Assembly (NCBI RefSeq): GCF_024436035.1
Contig: NZ_JANFNG010000014.1
Coordinates: 62,001-126,000, forward strand
Direction: 5' to 3'
From: Streptomyces humicola
GTDB lineage: Bacteria > Actinomycetota > Actinomycetes > Streptomycetales > Streptomycetaceae
DNA length: 64,000 nt
Shown here: in pieces, positions 53,443 through 61,302 of the stretch
Position numbering within the stretch: position 1 is the first letter of the stretch
Layout: every line of letters starts with the position of its first letter
The notes under the pieces: generated by a model
Seen by the model: the letters and a program-made list of their open reading frames with translations, nothing else
What the model was told of the DNA's origin: nothing
Databases searched by the model: none
Position numbers and translations under genes: made by a program

Positions 53443-54276
53443 TCAGTTGAACAGGTCGGGCTCGCTGCGCGTGATCTGCTCGTACAGCGGCTGATAGTTG
53501 ATCCATGCCACGAGGTCGTTGCCCAGCTGGTCGCGGGTGTGGAGCGCGTTCTCGTGGGTGATCGGGACGGGCTTCCCCGCGGCTTTCGCCGTCAGCTGCA
53601 CCTGGCACGAACGCTCCATGGTGATGAACCACCACGCCGCCGCGTCCACGGAGTCGCCGACCGTCAGTAGGCCGTGGTTGCGCAGGATGACGGCCTTGTG
53701 CGGGCCGAGCGCCTCGGCGATCCGGCGGCCTTCCTCCTCGTCCACCACCACGCCCGTGTAGTCGTCGAAGAGCGAGTGGTCCTCGTAGAAGGCGCACACG
53801 TCCTGGGTGATCGGTTCGAGCAGCTCACCGAGGGCGGACAGGGTGCGTCCGTACGTGGAGTGGCTGTGCGCGGCGGCGATCACGTCGGGGCGCGCCCTGT
53901 GGACCTGCGAATGGATCGCGAACGCGGCCTGGTTGACGTGGTAGCGGCCCTCGACGACCTGCCCCGCGTGGTTGACGAGGATCAGGTCGCTGACGGTGAT
54001 GTGCTTGAAGGACATCCCGAAGGGGTTGACCCAGAAGTGGTCGGTGAACTCCGGGTCGCGCGCGGTGATGTGGCCCGCGACGCCCTCCTCGAACCCGAAC
54101 CGGCCGAAGAGGCGGAGCGCGGCGGCAAGGCGTTCCTTGCGGTGCTGTCGCTCGGCCGCGACGTTGTCGAACGACGGCGGCATGGCGAAGTGGAGTTGGT
54201 CGGTGGGTATCGGCTGTGGCGGGGTCAGGGGGGCCGTCGCCCCGCTGCGCGAGCGGCTGATGTCACTGTCGTCCAT
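53443..54276 (-). CDS. Class II aldolase/adducin-family protein
   Basis: This 277-residue protein has the class II aldolase/adducin fold. The zinc ligands are probably the histidines in AAAHSHSTYGRTLSALGELL and the later NHGLLTVGDSVDAAAWWFI. FGFEEGVAGHITARDPEFTD (substrate loop) and VNPFGMSFKHITVSDLILVN match the family. It probably acts on a phosphorylated or hydroxy-acid substrate; no pathway genes are adjacent. The start is uncertain because ATG 54276 lacks a clear Shine-Dalgarno. Confidence 0.88.
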   Translation of the reverse strand: MDDSDISRSRSGATAPLTPPQPIPTDQLHFAMPPSFDNVAAERQHRKERLAAALRLFGRFGFEEGVAGHITARDPEFTDHFWVNPFGMSFKHITVSDLILVNHAGQVVEGRYHVNQAAFAIHSQVHRARPDVIAAAHSHSTYGRTLSALGELLEPITQDVCAFYEDHSLFDDYTGVVVDEEEGRRIAEALGPHKAVILRNHGLLTVGDSVDAAAWWFITMERSCQVQLTAKAAGKPVPITHENALHTRDQLGNDLVAWINYQPLYEQITRSEPDLFN

Positions 54277-54334
54277 GCATCGGAAGCTACCGGTGAGTAC
54301 CGGCGAAGGCCAGGCCCTTACCGGGGTTCTTCCC

Positions 54335-54640
54335 TCACGGCCCGTGGAAGTACGCCGTGCCCGGCTGGAGCCCTCCGGTCTGCGCGAACAGCTGCGGGAC
54401 GGTAACCAGGAAGCGCCGTGTTGTGGTGCTTCCAGTCCCGCGGAATCGGCGTTCCGCGCGGAGGGGCCGTCGTCGAAGGTGAGTGCCGCGCACTTGGACA
54501 CCAGGCAGTCGGGCCGCGCGCGGGGGCTGTCGCGTGCGCGGAGGCCGCGAGCGCGACGGAGCCCGTGATCGTGACGGCGGCAACCGCGGCCGCCGTCACG
54601 GCACTTCGCCGTCCCGTCCTCGCAGGCAAAGCGCACCACC
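54335..54640 (-). pseudogene. Polysaccharide deacetylase remnant
   Basis: Three frames together recall a secreted NodB-type deacetylase: a signal peptide (RRSAVTAAAVAAVTITGSVA, ending SAHA), then KCAALTFDDGPS (the catalytic TFDDGP at 54480-54463) in a second frame, then the C-terminal FLVTVPQLFAQTGGLQPGTA to the stop at 54335 in a third. The intervening catalytic core of about 130 residues is deleted and at least two frameshifts are present. The gene is dead. Confidence 0.75.
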
Positions 54641-54724
54641 GCCTCGCCGCAGCCCCCTTGCGGGCGTGTGGGCGCTGCTGCCCGCAGCGAGCGCGGAAAC
54701 AGCACGTCCGTGGCAAAGAATCCC

Positions 54725-55321
54725 TCAGAGCTGGTCGATCTCCGTCAGATCGATGTCGATGGTGAAGGGGGCGCTGAGCTTCAGATGGGTATGGTGCATG
54801 CCGCTGAAGATGTAGGACTTCGTCAGCGGGTCCAGTTCGTAGACGTAGACCACCGGCCGGTCGTCCTCTCCGGTCATCTCCACCCGCCAGAAGTGGGGGA
54901 TGCCCGCGGCTGCGTACTTGTGCGGCTTGGTGTCCCGGTCACGAGACTCCGAGTCGGGCAAGACAACCTCGGCAGCGAGCAGCACATCTGCGGCCTGGAA
55001 GTGCGTCTGCTTTTGACCGGCCACCGCTTCGGCACGCACGACGCAGATGTCCGGCTCGGGACCGTTACGTTTGTCGATCACCACGGTCATCTCGCGCCGT
55101 ACCCTCAGCTCGGGCGGCACGGTCCGGCGCAAACCGTTGACCAGCAGGTCGATGGAAATGCTGTGAAAGGTGCGCTGCGGGCTCACGAAGACAAGGCTCC
55201 CGTCGATCAACTCGGTGTGCGACGGGAGATCAGGCAGCGTGAACAGGTCATCCACGGTGTAGCCGTCGGGCGGCGGCACAGGCCACCTAGCGGCAGCAGT
55301 GGTCAGCGGCTCGGCGGTCAT
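54725..55321 (-). CDS. Uma2 family (DUF820) nuclease-like protein
   Basis: This 198-residue protein has the PD-(D/E)XK-like Uma2 fold: YTVDDLFTLPDLPSHTELID (Glu), PEPDICVVRAEA (Asp), VLLAAEVVLPDSESRDRDTK (Glu/Val/Ser-Lys), and HKYAAAGIPHFWRVEM. Such proteins are widespread in Streptomyces and cyanobacteria; the biological role is unknown. ATG 55321 has ggagg 4 nt upstream. Confidence 0.9.
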   Translation of the reverse strand: MTAEPLTTAAARWPVPPPDGYTVDDLFTLPDLPSHTELIDGSLVFVSPQRTFHSISIDLLVNGLRRTVPPELRVRREMTVVIDKRNGPEPDICVVRAEAVAGQKQTHFQAADVLLAAEVVLPDSESRDRDTKPHKYAAAGIPHFWRVEMTGEDDRPVVYVYELDPLTKSYIFSGMHHTHLKLSAPFTIDIDLTEIDQL

Positions 55322-55435
55322 GGTTCCTCCCATGGACGGGATCCTTCACCGTACGGACAGCGTACCGAGCACAAACGACAACGCCGCCGCCCAAACGAAT
55401 GAGCGACGGCGTGTTCGTTGACGCGTTCGGGAGGG

Positions 55436-57031
55436 CTACTCCCATTCGATCGTGCCCGGGGGCTTGCTCGTCACGTCGAGCACGACCCGGTTGACCTCCG
55501 GGACCTCATTCGTGATCCGCGTCGAGATCTTCGCCAGCACGTCGTACGGCAGCCGCGACCAGTCCGCCGTCATCGCGTCCTCCGACGAGACGGGACGCAG
55601 CACGACCGGGTGGCCGTAGGTGCGGCCGTCGCCCTGGACGCCGACCGAGCGGACGTCCGCGAGCAGCACCACCGGGCACTGCCAGATGTCGCGGTCGAGG
55701 CCGGCCACGGTCAGCTCCTCGCGCGCGATGGCGTCGGCCTCACGCAGCAGGTCGAGACGGTCGCGGGTGACCTCACCGATGATGCGGATCCCGAGGCCGG
55801 GGCCCGGAAACGGCTGGCGCCAGACGATCTCGGAGGGCAGCCCGAGCTCCTCGCCGACCTTGCGCACCTCGTCCTTGAACAGCTTGCGCAACGGCTCGAC
55901 CAGCCGGAACTGCAGGTCCTCCGGCAGCCCGCCCACGTTGTGGTGCGACTTGATGTTGGCCGTGCCGGTGCCGCCTCCGGACTCCACGACGTCCGGGTAG
56001 AGGGTGCCCTGCACGAGGAAATCGACGGCCTCGCCGTGCGCCCCCGCGTCGGCGACGACCTCGCTCGCGGCCTGCTCGAAGACCCGGATGAACTCCCGGC
56101 CGATGATCTTCCGCTTCTCCTCGGGCTCGGTCTTGCCGGCGAGCGCGTCGAGGAAGCGCTTCTGCGCGTCGACGACCTTGAGCTGGACGCCCGTCGCGGC
56201 GACGAAGTCCTTCTCGACCTGCTCCGCCTCGCCCTTGCGCAGCAGTCCGTGATCGACGAAGACGCAGGTCAGCTGCGAGCCGACGGCCCGCTGGACGAGG
56301 GCCGCGGCGACCGCGGAGTCCACGCCGCCGGACAGCCCGCAGATCACGCGCTTGTCGCCGACCTGCTCGCGGATGGCGGCGATCTGCTCCTCGACGACGT
56401 TGTGCGTCGTCCACGTCGGCTCCAGGCCCGCGCCACGGTAGAGGAAGTGCTCGAGCACCTGCTGCCCATACGAGGAGTGCAGCACCTCGGGGTGGTACTG
56501 GACGCCGTAGAGCTGCTTCTCGTCGCACTCGAAGGCCGCGACCGGCGCCCCCTCGGTGGCGGCGGTGACGACGAACCCCTCGGGCGCCGCCGAGCAGGCG
56601 TCGCCGTGCGACATCCACACCGGCTGTTCCTCGGGGGTGCCCTCGAAGAGCGTCGAGCCCGGGCGGGTGACGGTCAGCGGCGTACGGCCGTACTCCCGGC
56701 CACCGGTGTTGGCGACGGTGCCGCCGAGCGCCTGGGCCATGATCTGGAAGCCGTAGCAGATACCGAGAACCGGCACCCCGGCCTCGAAGATCTCACGGCT
56801 GAGCGCCGGCGCGCCCTCGGCGTAGACGGAAGAGGGTCCGCCGGAGAGGATGATCGCCTTCGGCCTCTTGGCGAGGATCTCGGCGACGGGCATGGTGCTG
56901 GGCACGATCTCGCTGTAGACCCGGGCCTCGCGCACGCGTCGGGCGATGAGCTGGGCGTACTGAGCCCCGAAGTCGACGACCAGAACGGTGTCGACGTGGG
57001 AAGCGGGAGCGGCGGGGGTCGCTGATGCCAC
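55436..57031 (-). CDS. guaA: GMP synthase (glutamine-hydrolysing)
   Basis: This 531-residue enzyme converts XMP to GMP. The class I glutamine amidotransferase domain has [37 protein letters not shown], the nucleophile Cys in [14 protein letters not shown], and the YHPEV His. The ATP-PPase domain has [17 protein letters not shown] (P-loop). The C-terminal domain includes [16 protein letters not shown] and ends [12 protein letters not shown] 57031 has ggaagg 7 nt upstream. It is divergent from the chorismate mutase leader. Confidence 0.97.
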   Translation of the reverse strand: MASATPAAPASHVDTVLVVDFGAQYAQLIARRVREARVYSEIVPSTMPVAEILAKRPKAIILSGGPSSVYAEGAPALSREIFEAGVPVLGICYGFQIMAQALGGTVANTGGREYGRTPLTVTRPGSTLFEGTPEEQPVWMSHGDACSAAPEGFVVTAATEGAPVAAFECDEKQLYGVQYHPEVLHSSYGQQVLEHFLYRGAGLEPTWTTHNVVEEQIAAIREQVGDKRVICGLSGGVDSAVAAALVQRAVGSQLTCVFVDHGLLRKGEAEQVEKDFVAATGVQLKVVDAQKRFLDALAGKTEPEEKRKIIGREFIRVFEQAASEVVADAGAHGEAVDFLVQGTLYPDVVESGGGTGTANIKSHHNVGGLPEDLQFRLVEPLRKLFKDEVRKVGEELGLPSEIVWRQPFPGPGLGIRIIGEVTRDRLDLLREADAIAREELTVAGLDRDIWQCPVVLLADVRSVGVQGDGRTYGHPVVLRPVSSEDAMTADWSRLPYDVLAKISTRITNEVPEVNRVVLDVTSKPPGTIEWE

Positions 57032-57132
57032 GGGCGGCCTTCCGGCGTGAGAAGAGGGGTCTCTGCCGATTCTACCGGCGTGCGTATGCAGTCCCGTCGG
57101 CAGAGTCGGCTGACGCATGCATAATGGGTCCC

Positions 57133-57213
57133 ATGTTCCGCAGCACACACAGCGCGCACTTCGCGTTTACCTATGGCACCGGCTGGTCCGGCTGCCATGG
57201 TCGTGCTGTCTGA
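57133..57213 (+). CDS. Aromatic-rich leader peptide (attenuator control)
   Basis: A 26-codon frame starts [10 protein letters not shown] and contains the dense aromatic run FAFTYGTGW. Phe appears three times, and Tyr and Trp once each, followed by TGA at 57211-57213. A CATAAT at 57120-57125 would start transcription at about 57132, making the ATG leaderless. It is followed by a strong terminator-type hairpin and then the chorismate mutase gene. This is the layout of ribosome-mediated attenuation, here responding to aromatic amino acids, which chorismate mutase helps make. There is no protein homology to cite; support is positional and compositional. ATG 57124 is an alternative start. Confidence 0.6.
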   Translation: MFRSTHSAHFAFTYGTGWSGCHGRAV

Positions 57214-57233
57214 GCGGACGAACTCCAGACACC

Positions 57234-57273
57234 CACAGGCGCCCCGGACCGGTTTCGGTCCGGGGCGCCTGTG
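57234..57273 (+). terminator. Attenuator terminator before chorismate mutase
   Basis: A 17-bp perfect stem, 57234-57250 with 57257-57273 (loop ggtttc), lies 20 bp after the leader-peptide stop and 48 bp before the chorismate mutase start. There is no long U-run, as is common for terminators in this group. It is the candidate terminator arm of an attenuator; the antiterminator partner was not unambiguously identified. Confidence 0.75.
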
Positions 57274-57320
57274 TCGTCCGTCCGGACCGTTCGGGGCCAC
57301 CACCCCAGGAGCTACGGATC

Positions 57321-57629
57321 ATGAGCACACCCACCACGGCGACCACTACGGCCGCCTCGGCGGACACCGGTGCGCGGACGGACGAGGCCGCGGCGACGAT
57401 CAGCAGCGCGCGCGATCGCATCGACGATCTGGACCGCAGGATCATCGGCCTCGTCCGGCAACGCATCGCCGTCTCCGACTCCATCCAGCAGACCCGGATC
57501 GCCTCGGGCGGGCGACGCGTGAACCTCTCCCGCGAAATGGAGATCATCGGCGCCTACAGCGCGCAGCTCGGCAAGCCGGGAACGGCGCTGGCGATGACGT
57601 TGCTCGAACTGTGCCGAGGCCGCGTGTGA
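57321..57629 (+). CDS. Chorismate mutase (AroQ type)
   Basis: This 102-residue all-helical AroQ-fold enzyme converts chorismate to prephenate for Phe and Tyr synthesis. After a Thr/Ala-rich start the core is DRIDDLDRRIIGLVRQRIAV (the catalytic Arg is in this helix), the SDSIQQTRIASGGRRVNLSR segment with further active-site Arg/Lys candidates, and the final helix. The ATG at 57321 has aggag 9 nt upstream. It is preceded by the attenuator-like leader. Confidence 0.92.
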   Translation: MSTPTTATTTAASADTGARTDEAAATISSARDRIDDLDRRIIGLVRQRIAVSDSIQQTRIASGGRRVNLSREMEIIGAYSAQLGKPGTALAMTLLELCRGRV

Positions 57630-57659
57630 TAACCCGTTCGAGGGTCGTCACCCGTACGG

Positions 57660-57995
57660 CGCCGTGACCGGCCCCGAGAGGCTTCGTTGGACCGTATGTC
57701 CGTCCCAGCCAGGGGCGGTCAGGATTGATTACCACGCGTGGAGACCACCCAGACGCAGCTGGGTGGGTCACCGGGGCGATGAGACGTGCCTTGGACGCAC
57801 GTCGTGGGACCTCGCCCCGGTGTGCTGTGACCGGTCAGCAGGGGACAGCAGCCCGGTCACGCCGAGAAAAATGGCGGTCGGTCCTAGGGACGCCTGGGGC
57901 CGGCCGCTCTGCGAGGGTTGCGCGGCGAAGCGGGATGTAGTGCACCCTACCCACCCTCACCACCGGACGCGGACACCCAACCCCCATTCGGGTGA
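57660..57995 (+). other. Highly structured non-coding interval after chorismate mutase
   Basis: This is a 336-bp stretch with no convincing protein but several nested inverted repeats: caccggggcga (57769-57779) with 57812-57822, enclosing gacgtgc (57783-57789) with gcacgtc (57797-57803); gtgaccgg with ccggtcac around 57827-57866; and gaccaccca with tgggtgggtc around 57742-57768. A structured RNA is possible. Open frames here lack typical codon bias. Confidence 0.45.
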
Positions 57996-58000
57996 GTCGA

Positions 58001-58135
58001 CTGTGACTTCCCGCGACGGCGCTCCCCCCGGCACCGTCGCTCCCTGGCACCGGCGCCGCCCTGACGCCGCGTGCCGACGCGAAGGGCCCCGCGGACGACG
58101 CCGCCTTCACGGCGCCTGCGGGGCCCTTCTTGTGC
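58001..58135 (+). ncRNA. 6C-like small RNA (two C-rich-loop hairpins plus terminator)
   Basis: Hairpin 1 is gcgacgg (58013-58019) with ccgtcgc (58034-58040), and its loop carries six consecutive C (58024-58029). The linker tccctgg leads to hairpin 2, ggcaccggcg (58046-58055) with cgccg and gtgcc (58065-58069, 58071-58075), loop ccgccctga. A strong terminator stem follows, gaagggccccgc (58081-58092) with 58118-58129 and ttcttg after it. Two adjacent hairpins with C-rich loops are the definition of the actinobacterial 6C RNA motif; its function is unknown. Confidence 0.65.
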
Positions 58136-58391
58136 CCGGGTCGCCGGGGTGGACACCCGATCACTCCTGTGATGATGGTCACTTAAATATCGGCGGCCCG
58201 CGGGCAACTGTCCGATTCCGACATGGTCTGCACCTGTCGGCGAGGTCCGTTGGTGAATCCGGCCCGGGTAAACGCTCTCCACACAGCGATCACATAGCCA
58301 TACGATCAGCGCCTGCCGCACCGCGCACCCCCACCGCGACGGCCTCTCGCTTTCTTTTTCACTTCAGCTTTTCTGGCCCAGAGAGGTCTCC

Positions 58392-59363
58392 ATGAAGCTT
58401 CGCCGTGCCTTGGTGACGGTCGCGACGACCGCAGCCATCGCCCCCGCCGCGCTGATGGCAGCGCCGGCGGCCTTCGCCGACGCCTCGGCGTCTCCGACCG
58501 CCACGGCATCCGCAACCGCGTCGGACTCGCCGACCCCGTCGTCGGCGCCCACCACGTCGGCGCCCAGCGCGTCCGCGACCGCCACCACCACCCCGACGGC
58601 GTCGCCGACCGCGAGCCCGAGCCCGACCGGTACGGCGACCAGCACGCCGACGCCTCAGCCTTACCCGACGACCTTCTGTGACCCGAGCTACAAGTCCGCG
58701 GTCCAGACCTCGATCAGCGGCCTGCCTGGGAAGATCGTGGCGGGCAGTGGATGGCACAAGTTCTCGATCACGGTGACCAATCCCTCGAACAACACGATCA
58801 AGGAAATCGGCCTGGCCGCAGGAATCACCGGCACGGACGCCCGAAACCCCTTGCCGCTCAGCCAGGTCGAGCTGCAGGCCTACGACGAGAACACCCACCA
58901 GTGGTTCGACGTCACGGACGACGGCCAGACTGCTGCAGGCGCTCTCGGCGGGGGCAACCTGCCTGGTCAGACGGCTTGGGAGTTCCCCGTGCGCCTTGAC
59001 GTCAAGTCCAGCGCGCAGATCGGCAAGAGCCTGGCCGTCGGCATCGCCGGCTACCCCGACACGAACAACGACTGTGTCGTAAAGAGCGAAGTCGACTACG
59101 GAATCCAGATCGTGGCGCCCGGCACCAGCACCACTGGCAGCAAGCCGGTGGAACAGACCGGCGGCGAGATTCCGGTCTCGAAGAGCAGCTCCAGCAGCAC
59201 GTCCAACACGGTGGTCCCCGCCGCCGACCTCAGCGGCTCGCTCGCGCACACCGGTGCGCCGTCGCAGCTGCCGATGATCGCCGGCATCGGCGGTGCCGCC
59301 ATCGTGGCCGGCGCCGGGGCGATGTTCGTCGTGCGTCGTCGTAAGGCCGGTTCCGCCGCCTGA
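58392..59363 (+). CDS. LAXTG sortase-anchored surface protein
   Basis: This 323-residue secreted protein has a signal peptide (RRALVTVATTAAIAPAALMA, ending AFA), a Ser/Thr/Ala/Pro-rich linker (30-90), and an Ig-like beta domain (ISGLPGKIVAGSGWHKFSIT, VELQAYDENTHQWFDVTD). It ends with LAHTG, a hydrophobic helix PMIAGIGGAAIVAGAGAMFV and RRRK. LAXTG is the class E sortase signal that anchors long chaplins and other Streptomyces surface proteins. Agaggtctcc precedes the ATG. The ligand or role is unknown. Confidence 0.92.
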   Translation: MKLRRALVTVATTAAIAPAALMAAPAAFADASASPTATASATASDSPTPSSAPTTSAPSASATATTTPTASPTASPSPTGTATSTPTPQPYPTTFCDPSYKSAVQTSISGLPGKIVAGSGWHKFSITVTNPSNNTIKEIGLAAGITGTDARNPLPLSQVELQAYDENTHQWFDVTDDGQTAAGALGGGNLPGQTAWEFPVRLDVKSSAQIGKSLAVGIAGYPDTNNDCVVKSEVDYGIQIVAPGTSTTGSKPVEQTGGEIPVSKSSSSSTSNTVVPAADLSGSLAHTGAPSQLPMIAGIGGAAIVAGAGAMFVVRRRKAGSAA

Positions 59364-59383
59364 CGCGGAACACCGAACGCAGA

Positions 59384-59414
59384 AAGGGCCCGCATCCCCA
59401 GGGTGCGGGCCCTT
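59384..59414. terminator. Bidirectional terminator
   Basis: aagggcccgca (59384-59394) pairs with 59404-59414, giving 11 bp between the convergent surface-protein and GMC genes. Confidence 0.7.
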
Positions 59415-59424
59415 CGCTGTGAGG

Positions 59425-61257
59425 TCAGTCCCCCTTCGGCGGGACCGGCGGGACCGGGAGCACCAGCGTCGCGTAGGCGTGCTTCGGGACCACCTGGTTC
59501 TTCGGCTCGACGGGCGCGAGCCGGACGTACGCCTCGCCCTGCGCGGGCCGCGCGTCCTCGTCGCCCTTGTTGGGCCACAGCGCCATCGCGCGCTCCGCCT
59601 GGGCGGTGATGGTCAGTGCCGGGTTGACGCCGAGGTTCGCGGAGACCGCCGAGCCGTCCACGACGTGGATGCCGGGGTGCCCGTACAGGCGGTGGTACGG
59701 GTCGATGACACCGTGCTCCGGGTCCGCGCCGATCGGGCAGCCGCCGAGGAAGTGCGCGGTCATCGGGGTGTCCATGATCTCGCCGATGCTGCTTCCGGCG
59801 AAGCCGTTGATCTCCTCGGCGAGGACACGCGCCGCCTCCGCGCCCTCGGGGATGTACGTGGGGTTGGGCGCACCATGTCCCTGACGTGCCGTCAGCAGGC
59901 CCTTCCCGAGCCCCTTCGGCTTCAGGTACGTGGTCAGCGAATTGTCGTGCGTCTGCATCACCAGGCCGATGATGGTCCGCTCCGACCAGCGCCGGTTGGA
60001 GAGCGACCGCAGCGTCAGCGTCGGGTGCTTGACGCTGTTGGCGACGTACGACAGCCAGCGCGGCGCCCGCCCGCCGTACGGCACCTGCAGCACCGACAGC
60101 GCGCCCATCGCGTTGGAGCCCTTGCCGTAGCGGACCGGCTCGATGTGGGTGGTCTCGTTGGGGTGGACCGAGGAGGTGATCGCGACACCCTTGGTGAAGT
60201 CGGCCCTCGGCCGGCCGTGCGCCTTGCGGTAGCGGCGGTCGTCGGTCTGCGCCCCGACGAGCGCCTCGGAGTTGGTGCGGGTCAGCTCACCGAGCCGCGG
60301 CGACATCCCCGGCAGCTCGCCCCGCTCGCGCATCGTGTGCAGCAGCGTCTGCGTCCCGTACGTACCGGCCGCGACGACGACCTGCCGGGCGCGCAGGACG
60401 CTCGGGCGGGCCCTGCGGCGGTTGTCGGTGGGCACGGTGGCCACCTTGTAGCCGCCCTCGGGGTCCTCGGTGAGGCCGACCACGGTGGTCATCGGGTGGA
60501 TGACGGCGCCGGCCTTCTCGGCGAGGTAGAGATAGTTCTCGTTGAGCGTGTTCTTGGCACCGTGGCGGCAGCCGGTCATGCACTCGCCACACTCCAGGCA
60601 GGCTCGGCGCGAGGGTCCCGCACCGCCGAAGAACGGGTCCGGCACCTCCTCGCCCGGCTTCGCCGTCACCGAACCGGACCCTTCCCCGCCGCAGGCGTCC
60701 TTGCCGTCGCCGAAGAAGACGCCGACCGGCGCGAGGTGGAAGGTGTCGCCGTACCCCATCTTCTCCGCCGTGGCCTTGAGATGGACGTCGGAAGGGGTGA
60801 GGGTGGGGTTGAGCCGGACGCCGAGCATGCGCTTGGCCTGGTCGTAGTAGGGCGCCAGCTCCTCCTGCCAGTCGGTGATCCCGCCCCACTGGCGGTCGGT
60901 GAAGAAGGGTTTCGGCGGAACGTAGAGGGTGTTGGCGTAGTTGAGCGATCCGCCTCCGACGCCCGCGCCCGCCAGCACGAGCACATTTCCCAGCAGATGG
61001 ATGCGCTGGATCCCGTAGAGGCCGAGCGCCGGTGCCCACAGGAAGTTGCGGATGTCCCAGGAGTTCTTCGGCAGCGTGTCGCGGCTGAACCGGCGCCCTG
61101 CTTCGAGCACGCCGACGCGATAGCCCTTCTCGGTGAGCCGGAGGGCGGAGACCGATCCGCCGAAACCGGATCCGATCACGATCACGTCGTAGTCGTACCC
61201 GTCGTCCCCGTGCTCCCCGTCGTCCCCGTTGCCGTTCTGGTGTTGCTCCTCGGACAC
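59425..61257 (-). CDS. GMC-family / cholesterol oxidase-like flavoprotein
   Basis: This 610-residue flavoenzyme has the FAD-binding YDVIVIGSGFGGSVSALRLT, LVLAGAGVGGGSLNYANTLY, VVAAGTYGTQTLLHTMRERG, and the late FLGGCPIG and DGSAVSANLGVNPALTITAQ. It also carries CLECGECMTGCRHGAKNTL, four cysteines of the kind seen in a subgroup annotated as cholesterol-oxidase/GMC oxidoreductases. The substrate is not evident. It starts at GTG 61257, 45 nt after the aldehyde dehydrogenase stop, probably in the same operon. Confidence 0.85.
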   Translation of the reverse strand: MSEEQHQNGNGDDGEHGDDGYDYDVIVIGSGFGGSVSALRLTEKGYRVGVLEAGRRFSRDTLPKNSWDIRNFLWAPALGLYGIQRIHLLGNVLVLAGAGVGGGSLNYANTLYVPPKPFFTDRQWGGITDWQEELAPYYDQAKRMLGVRLNPTLTPSDVHLKATAEKMGYGDTFHLAPVGVFFGDGKDACGGEGSGSVTAKPGEEVPDPFFGGAGPSRRACLECGECMTGCRHGAKNTLNENYLYLAEKAGAVIHPMTTVVGLTEDPEGGYKVATVPTDNRRRARPSVLRARQVVVAAGTYGTQTLLHTMRERGELPGMSPRLGELTRTNSEALVGAQTDDRRYRKAHGRPRADFTKGVAITSSVHPNETTHIEPVRYGKGSNAMGALSVLQVPYGGRAPRWLSYVANSVKHPTLTLRSLSNRRWSERTIIGLVMQTHDNSLTTYLKPKGLGKGLLTARQGHGAPNPTYIPEGAEAARVLAEEINGFAGSSIGEIMDTPMTAHFLGGCPIGADPEHGVIDPYHRLYGHPGIHVVDGSAVSANLGVNPALTITAQAERAMALWPNKGDEDARPAQGEAYVRLAPVEPKNQVVPKHAYATLVLPVPPVPPKGD

Positions 61258-61302
61258 TGCGGCCAGCCTCTCTTGTCGACGTGTCGGGTCAGCGGTCAGC
61301 GG

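Noticed and set aside
57660-58000. tmRNA, RNase P RNA or a second c-di-AMP riboswitch in the structured interval
   Set aside because: None of the conserved cores of these RNAs was recognised; only generic hairpins are seen.
57664-58395. Plus-strand open frame of 243 codons between chorismate mutase and the surface protein
   Set aside because: No start context, no GC3 bias typical of genes here, and it crosses the stems and terminator of the 6C-like RNA.
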